Shown: one piece after another, positions 14,402 to 23,149 of the stretch
Layout: every line of letters begins with the position of its first letter
How positions within the stretch are numbered: position 1 is the first letter of the stretch
From: Polaribacter litorisediminis
GTDB taxonomy: Bacteria > Bacteroidota > Bacteroidia > Flavobacteriales > Flavobacteriaceae
Assembly: GCF_019968605.1 (NCBI RefSeq)
Contig: NZ_CP082966.1
Span: 855,001 to 919,000 of the forward strand
DNA: 64,000 nt
Direction of reading: 5' to 3'
Program-made: the position numbers and the translations under genes
Notes under the pieces: model-generated
The model's input: the letters and a program-made list of their open reading frames with translations, nothing else
Databases searched by the model: none
What the model was told of the DNA's origin: nothing

Positions 14402-16156
14402 TTAATTTTCTTTTTCTAAAAGTTGCTGTTCATATAAGTTTTTATAATATCCTTCTTGGGTTATAAGTTGATTGTGAGTTCCTTGTTGTATAATTTTACC
14501 ATCATCTAAAACAATAATTTTATCCGCATTTTTTGCTGATGAAACTCTGTGACTAATAATAAATGTAGTTTTGTCTTTAGATACTTTTTCTAAATTTGCC
14601 AGTATTTTTTCTTCTGTTTCTGTATCTACGGCAGACAAGCAATCATCAAAAATTAAAATTTTAGGATTTTTAATTATAGCTCTGGCAATAGAAACTCGTT
14701 GTTTTTGTCCACCAGAAAGTGTTACGCCACGCTCGCCAAGAATCGTTTTATAGCCGTTTTTAAAGGCAACGATATTGTCATGTACCACCGCATTTTTTGC
14801 CGCGTTTATAATTTCTTCTTCGGTAGCTTCTTCTTTTCCGAATTTAATGTTGTTCCCAATGCTATCAGAAAATAAGAACGGATCTTGAGGAACAAAACCA
14901 ATTTGACTTCTTACATCATTTAAATTTGCTTCCTGAATAGGAGTGTCATCTAAAAAAATTGTGCCTTTTGTTGTGTCATATAATCTAGAAATTAGTTCAA
15001 TAATAGTTGATTTTCCTGAACCCGTATTTCCTAAAATAGCCAAAGTTTCGCCCTGTTTTACAGAGAAATTAATATTCTTTAAAGCTGTAATATTGGTATC
15101 ATCATAAGTAAATGTTACATTTTTAAAAGTAACATTACCTTGTATTTTGGTGGTCGATAAATTTTTGTTTTTAATTTCTGGAACCTGATTTAAAAATTCA
15201 TTTATTCTTGCTTGTGATGCTTCTGCCTGTTGTACCATAGAAGTTACCCAGCCCACTACGGCTACTGGCCAAGTTAAAATATTTACATATAGTATAAATT
15301 CTATGATAACACCAGCTTTAATTTCTCCGTTTATATATTGATTTCCACCGACATAAATAACAATTAAGTTACTGATTCCTATTAATAAAAGCATCAAAGG
15401 GAAAAAAAGTGCATTTGCTTTTTGTAAATCAATGTTTTTTTTCATGCTTTCATCAGAAATAACATCAAAATCTTTAATAATTAAGTTCTCAATTCCGTAG
15501 GATTTAACAACATTTATCCCTGAAAAAAACTCTTGATTAAAGGTGGTTAATTTTGATAAATATTCTTGCACAATGGTACTTCTTTTATGAATAACCTTGC
15601 TTAAAGTAAAAATAGAAATAGATAAAAGCGGAAAAGGAATTAGGGTATATAAAGTTAATTTTAAATCTACTCTGGCCATTTGAGAGAATCCTACCACAAA
15701 AAGTACAATCATGTTCATGGTATACATAATGGCAGGCCCCACATACATTCTTACTTTAGAAACATCTTCACTAATTCTATTCATTAAATCACCCGTTCTA
15801 TTCTTTTTATAAAAATTGAGTGATAATTTTTGGTATTGTTGATAAATTTCATTCTTTAAATCGAACTCAATTAATCTTGAAGTAACAATAATGGTTTGAC
15901 GCATTAAAAAAGTAAGAAACCCGCCCAATAAAGCAACACCAATAATAATGAGTACATTTATCAAAAGCTCATGTTTTACTTGTGCTAAATCGGTTACTTT
16001 ATTATTTATATAATCTTCGACAATGTTAAAAGATTCTCCAATAATTTTAGGAACTTGTAACGCTAATAGTTTGGATAAAATTGTTATGAACAAACCTATT
16101 AAAATTCGCCATTTGTATTTAGAGAAATATTTGTTTAAATATTGTAATGCTTTCAA
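14402..16156 (-). CDS. ABC exporter, fused membrane and ATPase domains (MsbA-like)
   Basis: Half-size ABC exporter of 584 residues, working as a homodimer. The N-terminal 310 residues carry six membrane helices (KWRILIGLFITILSKLLALQ is the first). The ATPase domain has Walker A GNTGSGKS near 375, signature LSGGQKQR near 480, Walker B ILIFDD and the H-loop IISHR. Walker B ends in two aspartates (DDCLSAVD), where most members have DE; such a D-D pair is seen in some MsbA-like exporters and may slow hydrolysis. The substrate may be a lipid or drug. A minus-strand TATATTCG (16190 to 16183) precedes the ATG by about 26 bases. Confidence 0.92.
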   Translation of the reverse strand: MKALQYLNKYFSKYKWRILIGLFITILSKLLALQVPKIIGESFNIVEDYINNKVTDLAQVKHELLINVLIIIGVALLGGFLTFLMRQTIIVTSRLIEFDLKNEIYQQYQKLSLNFYKKNRTGDLMNRISEDVSKVRMYVGPAIMYTMNMIVLFVVGFSQMARVDLKLTLYTLIPFPLLSISIFTLSKVIHKRSTIVQEYLSKLTTFNQEFFSGINVVKSYGIENLIIKDFDVISDESMKKNIDLQKANALFFPLMLLLIGISNLIVIYVGGNQYINGEIKAGVIIEFILYVNILTWPVAVVGWVTSMVQQAEASQARINEFLNQVPEIKNKNLSTTKIQGNVTFKNVTFTYDDTNITALKNINFSVKQGETLAILGNTGSGKSTIIELISRLYDTTKGTIFLDDTPIQEANLNDVRSQIGFVPQDPFLFSDSIGNNIKFGKEEATEEEIINAAKNAVVHDNIVAFKNGYKTILGERGVTLSGGQKQRVSIARAIIKNPKILIFDDCLSAVDTETEEKILANLEKVSKDKTTFIISHRVSSAKNADKIIVLDDGKIIQQGTHNQLITQEGYYKNLYEQQLLEKEN

Positions 16157-16303
16157 AGAAAAGTGAGATTAAAAATAAGCTACGAATATACGGGTTTCAG
16201 AAAGATATTTTTTCTTAAAAAAGAATTAAAAAAGTAATGATGAGAAACTAAATTAATACTATTTTTGCCGAGCAATTAAAAGTAAATTTTATAAGTTCTT
16301 ATT

Positions 16304-17242
16304 ATGATTAACAGAAGACATATTCGAGTTAAAGTAATGCAATCTGTATATGCCATGCAGCAATCTCATAATGATGACATTATTAGAGAAGAGAAATTTT
16401 TGAAACATAGCATCTTAAAAATGTTCGATTTATATGTTTTAAATATTAGACTACTCGTTGAAGTACAAAAACTAGCCGCAAAAAAAATAGCACTTTCCAA
16501 AAAGAAAATTCTTGCTACTCAAGAAGAATTAAAGCCCAATACAAAATTTATTGATAACAAATTAATCAATGCAATTGCAGAAAGTATTAGTTTAGAAAGT
16601 TATTTAGAAATGAATAATTTAAAAAACTGGGAACAAGAAAAAGAATATGTAAGAATTATCTTTGAAGAACTTCAAAAAAGTGATTTGTATAAAAAATACC
16701 TAAATACTTCAGAAGATTCCTTTAAAGTCGATAAAGCTTTTGTGATTGATTTTTTCAAAGAAATTATTGCGCCAAATGAAAAGCTAGCAGATTATTATGA
16801 GGATATTATGATTTCTTGGGTTGATGATATTCCGTTTGTAAATACATGGGTTGTAAGATCGTTAAATAAACAAAAGAATAACACAACTTTTACACTAGGT
16901 GTATTATATAAGGACACTGATGATGAGCAATTTGTGTCTGATCTTTTTAGAAAAACGATTTTAAAAGAGAAAAGCTATGAGCAAGATATTACCGATAAAA
17001 CGCCTAATTGGGAAACCGATAGAATTGCAGATATCGATATGATTCTCATAAAAATGGCCATGACTGAATTCATTAATTTTCCGTCAATACCAACCAGAGT
17101 AACTATTAATGAATATATAGAAATTTCTAAAGATTACTCGACAACCAAGAGTAGTTATTTTATAAACGGGGTTTTAGATAAAATTTCTAAAGAATTTACA
17201 AAAGAAAAAAGAATTGTTAAAATAGGTAGAGGTTTATTGTAA
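16304..17242 (+). CDS. nusB: Transcription antitermination factor NusB, long form
   Basis: NusB pairs with NusE (S10) on boxA RNA during rRNA antitermination. The start MINRRHIRVKVMQSVYAMQQ is the conserved R-rich opening, and the C-terminal third holds the core (DRIADIDMILIKMAMTEFIN, then PTRVTINEYIEISKDYST). At 312 residues it is about twice the usual 140; the middle 150 residues are an insertion typical of Bacteroidota NusB. A -7-like TATTTTTG lies at 16260-16267. The gene opens a rightward run through DUF1573, yajC, ybbR, coaE and the two-component pair. Confidence 0.93.
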   Translation: MINRRHIRVKVMQSVYAMQQSHNDDIIREEKFLKHSILKMFDLYVLNIRLLVEVQKLAAKKIALSKKKILATQEELKPNTKFIDNKLINAIAESISLESYLEMNNLKNWEQEKEYVRIIFEELQKSDLYKKYLNTSEDSFKVDKAFVIDFFKEIIAPNEKLADYYEDIMISWVDDIPFVNTWVVRSLNKQKNNTTFTLGVLYKDTDDEQFVSDLFRKTILKEKSYEQDITDKTPNWETDRIADIDMILIKMAMTEFINFPSIPTRVTINEYIEISKDYSTTKSSYFINGVLDKISKEFTKEKRIVKIGRGLL

Positions 17243-17247
17243 CGATA

Positions 17248-17278
17248 TTGTTAGACTACGATTTATTTGTTATTTTTG
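17248..17278 (+). promoter_or_regulatory. Promoter of the DUF1573-yajC unit
   Basis: TTG at 17248-17250, a 20-base spacer and TATTTTTG at 17271-17278 fit the Bacteroidota consensus. It lies about 15 bases before the lipoprotein ATG and shows that the downstream genes have their own promoter apart from nusB. Confidence 0.7.
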
Positions 17279-17293
17279 CACAAATTTAATACC

Positions 17294-17761
17294 ATGAAAA
17301 AAACAATAATATTATTTGCCTTTGTAATTTCTTCAAGCTTATTTATTGCTTGCGGAAACGGGACAGGTAACGCCACTTCAAAAATTAACAAAGAAAATTT
17401 AGAAACGGCAAAATCTAGAGATGTGGAAATTAAAAATGGTGCAGCCTCTATTTCTTTTGAAAGTACAGAATATAATTTTGGAACAGTAAATGAGGGCGAT
17501 ATCGTTGAAACTACTTTTAAATTAACCAACTCTGGTAAAACCGATTTAGTCATTACAGATGCTAAAGTAACATGTGGTTGTACAGTGCCGGTTTGGCCTA
17601 AAAAACCTATTAAACCAGGTCAAACTGAAGACATTAAAGTAAAGTTTAACACTAATGGGAAACAGAATAGACAGCAAAAAAATATCACTTTAATCACAAA
17701 TACAGCAACTGGAAGAGAAATTTTAACTCTGAAAGGTATGGTAACGCCAAAAGCAAAATAA
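17294..17761 (+). CDS. DUF1573 lipoprotein
   Basis: A 155-residue exported protein with signal peptide MKKTIILFAFVISSSLFIAC, so the cysteine at residue 20 should be lipidated. The body is one DUF1573 (ASPM-SPD-2-Hydin-like Ig) domain: STEYNFGTVNEGDIVETTFK, TNSGKTDLVITDAKVTCGCT, WPKKPIKPGQTEDIKVKFN. Such domains are beta sandwiches; the role is not known. The CGC pair in the VTCGCT motif is family-conserved. The start is set at the ATG just before the signal peptide. The gene lies four bases before yajC and is co-transcribed with it. Confidence 0.88.
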   Translation: MKKTIILFAFVISSSLFIACGNGTGNATSKINKENLETAKSRDVEIKNGAASISFESTEYNFGTVNEGDIVETTFKLTNSGKTDLVITDAKVTCGCTVPVWPKKPIKPGQTEDIKVKFNTNGKQNRQQKNITLITNTATGREILTLKGMVTPKAK

Positions 17762-17765
17762 CAAT

Positions 17766-18089
17766 ATGTTTTTAACAATAGTATTACAGGCCGATACAGG
17801 TGCCGGAAGTTTAATGTCATTTTTACCCTTTATAGCAATGATTGCGGTTTTATATTTCTTTATGATAAGACCACAAATGAACCGTCAGAAAAAAGAAAAA
17901 GTATTTCAAAAGGAAATTAAAAAAGGAGGAAAAGTGGTTACCTCTAGCGGTATTCACGGAAAAATTGTAGAAATTAATACAAATGATAATACCGTAACGA
18001 TAGAAACAGGCGCCGGAAAAATTAAGTTTGAACGTTCGGCTATTTCAATGGAGTTGAGTAAGAAGTATTTAACCCCCGAAGTAAAGTAA
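17766..18089 (+). CDS. yajC: Preprotein translocase accessory protein YajC
   Basis: Small inner-membrane protein that associates with the SecDF part of the Sec translocon. In 107 residues it has one membrane helix (FLPFIAMIAVLYFFMIRPQ) and the conserved cytoplasmic segment IRPQMNRQKKEKVFQKEIKK followed by GGKVVTSSGIHGKIVEI. Length and order are normal. A strong terminator follows at 18115-18152, closing the DUF1573-yajC unit. Confidence 0.95.
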   Translation: MFLTIVLQADTGAGSLMSFLPFIAMIAVLYFFMIRPQMNRQKKEKVFQKEIKKGGKVVTSSGIHGKIVEINTNDNTVTIETGAGKIKFERSAISMELSKKYLTPEVK

Positions 18090-18114
18090 TTATTTTTATT
18101 AGAAAATAAATAAG

Positions 18115-18152
18115 TGAGCTTTTTCTTTTTTAAGACAAAGCTCATTTTTTTG
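18115..18152 (+). terminator. Terminator after yajC
   Basis: TGAGCTTT (18115-18122) pairs with AAAGCTCA (18137-18144), followed by a long T-run. The loop is 14 bases and T-rich. Confidence 0.8.
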
Positions 18153-18192
18153 TTTATTAGCTTTTCAGTAGCTTGCACTAAAATTTATCTTC

Positions 18193-19134
18193 TTGAAAAC
18201 AAAATCTAAGAAAATACCAAAAACATTTATAAGTTTTTTAATCATCTCTTTTTTAATTTGGTTTTTGATTACATTTTCTAAAGAATATGTTACTGTGGTT
18301 ACTTATCCTGTAAGTTATGAAAATATACCTCAAAATAAACTTTTACAAGAAACACCCATATCAGCAATAGATATTTCTATAAAAGCATCAGGATTTAAAA
18401 TTTTAAGAACTAAATTTAAGAATAAAGTTATACAGTTAGAAGCTTCTGAATTGCAAAAAAAGAAGGCTGAAAATTTTTATCTTTTACCAAGAAATCAGAC
18501 TAATAAAATTCAAAAACAACTATTATCTGGCGTTGTTTTACAAGAGATTATTCAAGATACTATTTATTTAAATTTAGGAGTATTAAGTTCTAAAAAAGTA
18601 GCCATAAAACCAAACTTAGAAATTAATTTTCATATTGGTTACGATCTTTTAGACGAAATATCTGTAAAGCCAGACTCTATTGTTATTTCTGGTCCGGAAG
18701 CTAAACTTCAAAAAATTAATTACCTTAATTTAAAAAAATTATCTTTAAAGGATGTAAAAACTGATTTTAGTAAGCAGGTTGCAATCATAAACCCAGAAGC
18801 ACAAAATAGTTTACATATTAACAAATTAAAAGTTACAATTGCTGGCAAAGTAGATAAATTTACAGAAGGAGTTTTGCAAATTCCGTTTACAATTAAAAAT
18901 TTACCAGAGAACACGAGTTTAACTATTCTTACAGAAAAGGTAGAGATCGTTTATATTGTTGCATTATCTAATTTTGCCAAAGTTTCTGAGGCTTCTTTTA
19001 AAGTGGAATGCGATTTTGCTATTTCTGAAAAGAATAATTTAGGATATTTAATACCTAAAGTGATTGCAAAACCGAATTTTATCAAAAGTTTTAAAATTGT
19101 ACCAGCTAAAATAGATTTTTTAATTCAAAAATAA
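18193..19134 (+). CDS. YbbR-like domain protein
   Basis: A 313-residue protein anchored by one N-terminal helix (FISFLIISFLIWFLITFS) with the rest outside the cytoplasm. It has repeated YbbR-type beta segments such as VTYPVSYENIPQNKLLQE and ISVKPDSIVISGPEAKLQKI. In Firmicutes the YbbR protein CdaR regulates a di-adenylate cyclase, but no cyclase gene is here, so that role is not inferred. The frame opens with TTG in the context TTGAAA. It ends directly at the ATG of coaE, implying coupled translation. Confidence 0.8.
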   Translation: MKTKSKKIPKTFISFLIISFLIWFLITFSKEYVTVVTYPVSYENIPQNKLLQETPISAIDISIKASGFKILRTKFKNKVIQLEASELQKKKAENFYLLPRNQTNKIQKQLLSGVVLQEIIQDTIYLNLGVLSSKKVAIKPNLEINFHIGYDLLDEISVKPDSIVISGPEAKLQKINYLNLKKLSLKDVKTDFSKQVAIINPEAQNSLHINKLKVTIAGKVDKFTEGVLQIPFTIKNLPENTSLTILTEKVEIVYIVALSNFAKVSEASFKVECDFAISEKNNLGYLIPKVIAKPNFIKSFKIVPAKIDFLIQK

Positions 19135-19734
19135 ATGATGATTGTTGGTTTAACAGGGGGTATCGGAAGTGGTAAAACTACGGTTGCTAAACTCTTTTCT
19201 GAGTTTGATAATGTAGCTATTTATATTGCTGATTATGAGGCTAAAAAATTAATGAACTCATCAAAAACTATAAAAGACAAATTAATCAAAGAATTTGGTG
19301 AATTGGCTTTTATAAATGATGCTTTAAATAGAAAATATATAGCAGAAATAGTTTTTAGAGACAAAGAAAAATTGGCAAAACTAAATGCGATTATACATCC
19401 AGAGGTTAAGAAACATTTTGAAAAATTCGTGAAAATTAATAATAAAAAGAATTATATTATTTACGAGAATGCCATTTTATTTGAAACTAAAAGTAATCTA
19501 ATATGCGATGTTATAATTACCGTTTATGCGGATGTAAATACTAAAATTCAAAGAGTTATTGCTAGAGATTCATCAACAAAAAAAGAGGTTTTAAATAGAA
19601 TGAAAAATCAATGGCAAGACTGTAAAAAAATACTGCAATCTAACTATATAATTTATAATGAAAACCTTGATGAAACCCGAAAGCGGGTTCGTGAAATTCA
19701 TAATATTTTAACAGGAAAAGCTTCGATATTTTAA
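19135..19734 (+). CDS. coaE: Dephospho-CoA kinase
   Basis: Phosphorylates dephospho-CoA in the last step of CoA synthesis. The P-loop GLTGGIGSGKTT is at residues 5-16, then the substrate-binding ADYEAKKLM and the lid stretch RVIARDSSTKKEVLNRMKNQ. At 199 residues it has normal length. Two adjacent ATGs (19135, 19138) are possible starts; the first abuts the ybbR stop. It is linked to ybbR and followed 103 bases later by a sensor kinase gene with its own promoter. Confidence 0.95.
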   Translation: MMIVGLTGGIGSGKTTVAKLFSEFDNVAIYIADYEAKKLMNSSKTIKDKLIKEFGELAFINDALNRKYIAEIVFRDKEKLAKLNAIIHPEVKKHFEKFVKINNKKNYIIYENAILFETKSNLICDVIITVYADVNTKIQRVIARDSSTKKEVLNRMKNQWQDCKKILQSNYIIYNENLDETRKRVREIHNILTGKASIF

Positions 19735-19825
19735 ATATACTTAAGATTTTTGTTAAATTACTCTTAAATTTATTCCTTTTTTGTTAATCTACGTTAAAAA
19801 CAAGAATTCCAATTTTTTATTAACT

Positions 19826-19833
19826 TAACTTTG
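19826..19833 (+). promoter_or_regulatory. -7 promoter element of the sensor kinase gene
   Basis: TAACTTTG exactly fits TAnnTTTG and ends four bases before the ATG at 19838, again predicting a leaderless or nearly leaderless transcript. No good -33 match was found. The 80 bases upstream contain several GTTAA/TTAAC blocks (e.g. TTTGTTAATCTACGTTAA) that could bind a regulator. Confidence 0.5.
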
Positions 19834-19837
19834 ATAT

Positions 19838-21406
19838 ATGGGCAAAAAAATGTTTGTTCTTATTGTTGGTTTAATGAGTATTTCCTTGATAGGAATTATC
19901 TCTGTACAACTCTATTGGATTAATAATGCAGTAGAGAGTAAAAAAGAACAATTTAAGAATGATGTACAAAAATCTTTGGGGAGGGTTATTGAAAGAATCA
20001 ATGAAAATAAAGATCAACAAATTGAAAATGTAATTCAAGATATTTTATCAAGAGAAACATTGGCAGATAATGCGGAACTTAAAAATTATTTGTTTCAACA
20101 AATTGATACCACGAACAATAGAAAAATTACTTATGGAACTACAATTTTAGAAGAAAATTTTGAAATTCCTTTAGACTTTTTGGATAATGAAACTGTTATT
20201 TTTAAAAGAGTTTCTGGTAAAAAAGATTTTTTTCAAACTAGTTTTATCAAAGATGAAGATCATATTTTTAATTCTGGTGATGAAAAACGCTACTCTTTTG
20301 TAGGAAGAATGAAAAAGTATGAAGATTTTCAATTTTCTGAATTCAGAAAAGAATGGCAAAGAAAAATCCCTTTAAATCAAAGAATTAGCAACAGAGAATT
20401 AAATGAAACGATAAAAGATGAATTAGAAAAAAGGAATATATTTTTAGATTTTAAATATGGTGTGTATGGTATTGATGGCTTAGCAACAAAACTAAAATCA
20501 GGTTATTATACAGTGAGTCAGAAAGATAGTTATACCTATCCCTTATCTTTTAATGACAATGACAATCCTGATTATATCTTGCATATAGAGTTTCCAACAA
20601 AAAACAAGCATATTTTATCAGGTATTTCTAACATATTACTGCTTTCATTATTTTTTATTTTTATTATTATCGTAGCCTTTTCAAGTTCATTATACCAGTT
20701 AATAAAACAGAAAAAAATATCAGAAATAAAAACAGATTTTATTAATAATATGACACACGAGTTTAAAACCCCAATTGCTACGATCAATTTAGCTTTAGAC
20801 TCCATTAGAAATCCAAAAATTATAAATGATAACGAAAAAGTTTTGCGCTATGTAAATATGATTCGTGATGAAAATAAAAGAATGCATACGCAGGTAGAAA
20901 ATGTATTACGAATTTCTAGATTAGAAAAAAATCAGTTAGATATTGCGAAAGAAACTGTAGATGTTCATGATATCATAGAAGATGCCATTACACATGTTAG
21001 TTTATTGGTAAATGATAAAAAAGGAACAATAGAGAAGCATTTTCATGCAATTACAACTGAAATTTCTGGAAATGAATTTCATCTTACCAATGTTGTAGTT
21101 AACATATTAGAGAATGCAATAAAATACTCTGTAGCGCCTCCAAAAATTAATGTTTACACAGAGAGTATGAATAAGTTTTTTATTATTAAAATAAAAGACG
21201 AAGGAATTGGAATGAGTAAAAGTGTTCAGAAAAGTGTTTTTGATAAATTTTATAGGGAGCAAAAAGGAAACATTCATGATGTAAAAGGTCATGGTCTAGG
21301 ATTAGCTTATGTAAAAGAAATTGTTGAAAAACACCACGGAACAGTGTTCGTAGAAAGTGAAAAAGGAAAAGGAAGCATATTTACAGTAAAATTACCTTTA
21401 ATTTAA
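19838..21406 (+). CDS. rprX: Sensor histidine kinase, RprX-like
   Basis: Membrane sensor of a two-component system. In 522 residues: helix 1 (about 5-25), an extracytoplasmic sensing domain to about 262, helix 2 (NILLLSLFFIFIIIVAFSSS), the HisKA box with phospho-accepting H307 in NNMTHEFKTP, then N (VVVNILENAIKYS), G1 (KDEGIGM) and G2 (GHGLGLAYVKEI) boxes of the ATPase domain. Length and partner match RprX of Bacteroides. The signal is unknown. The response regulator gene follows after 12 bases. Confidence 0.93.
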   Translation: MGKKMFVLIVGLMSISLIGIISVQLYWINNAVESKKEQFKNDVQKSLGRVIERINENKDQQIENVIQDILSRETLADNAELKNYLFQQIDTTNNRKITYGTTILEENFEIPLDFLDNETVIFKRVSGKKDFFQTSFIKDEDHIFNSGDEKRYSFVGRMKKYEDFQFSEFRKEWQRKIPLNQRISNRELNETIKDELEKRNIFLDFKYGVYGIDGLATKLKSGYYTVSQKDSYTYPLSFNDNDNPDYILHIEFPTKNKHILSGISNILLLSLFFIFIIIVAFSSSLYQLIKQKKISEIKTDFINNMTHEFKTPIATINLALDSIRNPKIINDNEKVLRYVNMIRDENKRMHTQVENVLRISRLEKNQLDIAKETVDVHDIIEDAITHVSLLVNDKKGTIEKHFHAITTEISGNEFHLTNVVVNILENAIKYSVAPPKINVYTESMNKFFIIKIKDEGIGMSKSVQKSVFDKFYREQKGNIHDVKGHGLGLAYVKEIVEKHHGTVFVESEKGKGSIFTVKLPLI

Positions 21407-21418
21407 AAAGTTTATAAA

Positions 21419-22120
21419 ATGGGAAGTAAGAAAATTTTGTTAGTAGAAGACGATCCAAATTTTGGAACCGTTTTAAAAGATTATTTAGCGCTAAATGATT
21501 ATAATGTTACGCATGCTAAAGACGGAATAGAAGGTTTAATTATGTTTAAGAACAGCGATTACGATTTGTGTATTTTAGATGTAATGATGCCTCGTAAGGA
21601 TGGCTTTTCATTAGCACAAGATATTAGAGTAACCAATAAAGAAGTGCCAATTATTTTTTTAACAGCCAAAACATTAAAAGAAGATGTTTTAAAAGGTTAT
21701 TCAGTTGGTGCAGATGATTATTTAAATAAACCTTTTGATTCTGAAGTTTTGTTGCATAAAATAAAAGCTATTTTACAGCGCAAAGGCGCTGATAAATCAA
21801 CAGAATCAGAGCAGTTCGAATTTAATATTGGTTCATTTTTCTTTAACTCTAAGCTACGTCATTTATCGGTGGGCAAAGATGGCGTGCCAAGTAAATTATC
21901 GCCTAAAGAAAGTAAGTTATTACGAATGTTGGCAATTCATAAAAATGATTTAATGCCAAGAGAGTTAGCTCTTACAAAGATCTGGAGAGATGATAATTAC
22001 TTTACCTCAAGAAGTATGGATGTTTATATCGCAAAGTTGCGTAAATATTTAAAAGAGGATGATGCTGTAGAAATTTTAAATATTCATGGCGAAGGTTTTA
22101 GATTGGTAGATAAAACCTAA
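21419..22120 (+). CDS. rprY: Response regulator, OmpR/RprY type
   Basis: Partner of the kinase just upstream. The receiver domain (1-120) has the acidic pocket EDD at 10-12, phospho-accepting D54 in CILDVMMPRKDG, and the conserved lysine in YLNKPF. The C-terminal winged-helix DNA-binding domain reads LSPKESKLLRMLAIHKNDLM, SRSMDVYIAKLRKYLKED and ends in a VEILNIHGEGFRLV wing. At 233 residues it matches RprY length. Targets cannot be read here; RprY homologues repress or activate stress and redox genes in Bacteroides. Confidence 0.95.
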   Translation: MGSKKILLVEDDPNFGTVLKDYLALNDYNVTHAKDGIEGLIMFKNSDYDLCILDVMMPRKDGFSLAQDIRVTNKEVPIIFLTAKTLKEDVLKGYSVGADDYLNKPFDSEVLLHKIKAILQRKGADKSTESEQFEFNIGSFFFNSKLRHLSVGKDGVPSKLSPKESKLLRMLAIHKNDLMPRELALTKIWRDDNYFTSRSMDVYIAKLRKYLKEDDAVEILNIHGEGFRLVDKT

Positions 22121-22230
22121 AAAAGATTCAATTCCCTAAAAATAAGTAAATAAATATCAATTGTGTTTTTAATTTTTGGTAAAACACAATTGTTATTCTT
22201 TAAAATTAATATTTATTATATTTTTATGTT

Positions 22231-22851
22231 ATGGCAGAGTTTATTAAAATATATCCGGAAAACCCTAACCCTAAAGAAATTGACAGGGTTGTAAAAGTGC
22301 TACGAAATGGTGGCTTAATTATTTATCCTACAGATACTGTTTACGGTTTGGGTTGTGATATTACGAATACAAAAGCACTAGAAAAAATTGCGAGAATAAA
22401 AGGGGTGAAGCTTGAAAAGGCAAACTTTTCTTTTGTTTGTTCAGATTTAAGTAATTTATCAGATTACGTAAAGCAAATAGACTCACCAACTTTTAAAATT
22501 TTAAAAAGGGCCTTACCAGGGCCTTATACCTTTATTTTACCGGGTAGTAATAGTTTACCAAAATCTTTTAAAAAAAGGAAAACAGTAGGAATTCGTATTC
22601 CAGATAATAACATTGCAAGGTCAATTGTGAAAGCTTTGGGAAACCCAATTGTTTCTACTTCTATAAGAGATGATGATGATATTTTAGAATATACAACAGA
22701 TCCTGAATTAATTTTCGAAAAATGGAAAAACTTTGTAGATATCGTTATTGATGGAGGTTTTGGTGATAATTATGCTTCTACAATTATCGATTTAACAGAT
22801 GATGAGCCTCAAGTGATCAGAGAAGGAAAAGGTAGTTTAGAGATACTTTAA
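22231..22851 (+). CDS. tsaC: L-threonylcarbamoyladenylate synthase (TsaC/Sua5/YrdC)
   Basis: Makes threonylcarbamoyl-AMP for the t6A37 modification of tRNAs reading ANN codons. The YrdC domain spans the whole 206 residues: GGLIIYPTDTVYGLGCD, KGVKLEKANFSFVCSDLSNL, RALPGPYTFILPGS, VGIRIPDN and NPIVSTSIR. The usual KxR...SxN motif reads K-K...NFSF here. It is a YrdC-only form without the Sua5 C-terminal domain. It stands alone after the two-component pair, with its own start about 110 bases downstream. Confidence 0.93.
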   Translation: MAEFIKIYPENPNPKEIDRVVKVLRNGGLIIYPTDTVYGLGCDITNTKALEKIARIKGVKLEKANFSFVCSDLSNLSDYVKQIDSPTFKILKRALPGPYTFILPGSNSLPKSFKKRKTVGIRIPDNNIARSIVKALGNPIVSTSIRDDDDILEYTTDPELIFEKWKNFVDIVIDGGFGDNYASTIIDLTDDEPQVIREGKGSLEIL

Positions 22852-23149
22852 AAACTCCTTTTTTCCTTCAGATATTGCTCGGAAATTAAAAGGTTACTAA
22901 TCAAATACTTGTAAAACTTTTGTTATAAAAGTAGTTGTTTTAGGAAGCATTTAAAGCAAAATTCTGATAACCTTTTATTTTTGGGCTTTCATACCTTTGT
23001 CATGTAAAGTTTCGGAAATAAAATGCATTTTTCCATTTGTATATCAACTAAGAAAGAAGCAGTATAGCTCTTTTTACTGTCATTTTTTTAATAAAAAGTA
23101 AGCGAAAAAAAATAACGATGTATAGTGGTATTATGTAATTACATTGGCA
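22852..23149. other. Intergenic region, 298 bases, no gene resolved
   Basis: Convergent gap between tsaC and the glycosyltransferase gene. AAAAGGTTA near 22890 and TAACCTTTT near 22969 form a 9-base inverted pair about 75 bases apart. Minus-strand frames read protein-like for short stretches (SKKSYTASFLVDIQMEK, then in another frame MHFISETLHDKGMKAQK), which may be an eroded gene, but the evidence is too thin to call one. Confidence 0.5.

Noticed and set aside
19741..19825. GTTAA/TTAAC blocks upstream of the sensor kinase gene as a defined operator
   Set aside because: Several weak matches without one clear symmetrical site; could not choose a unit.
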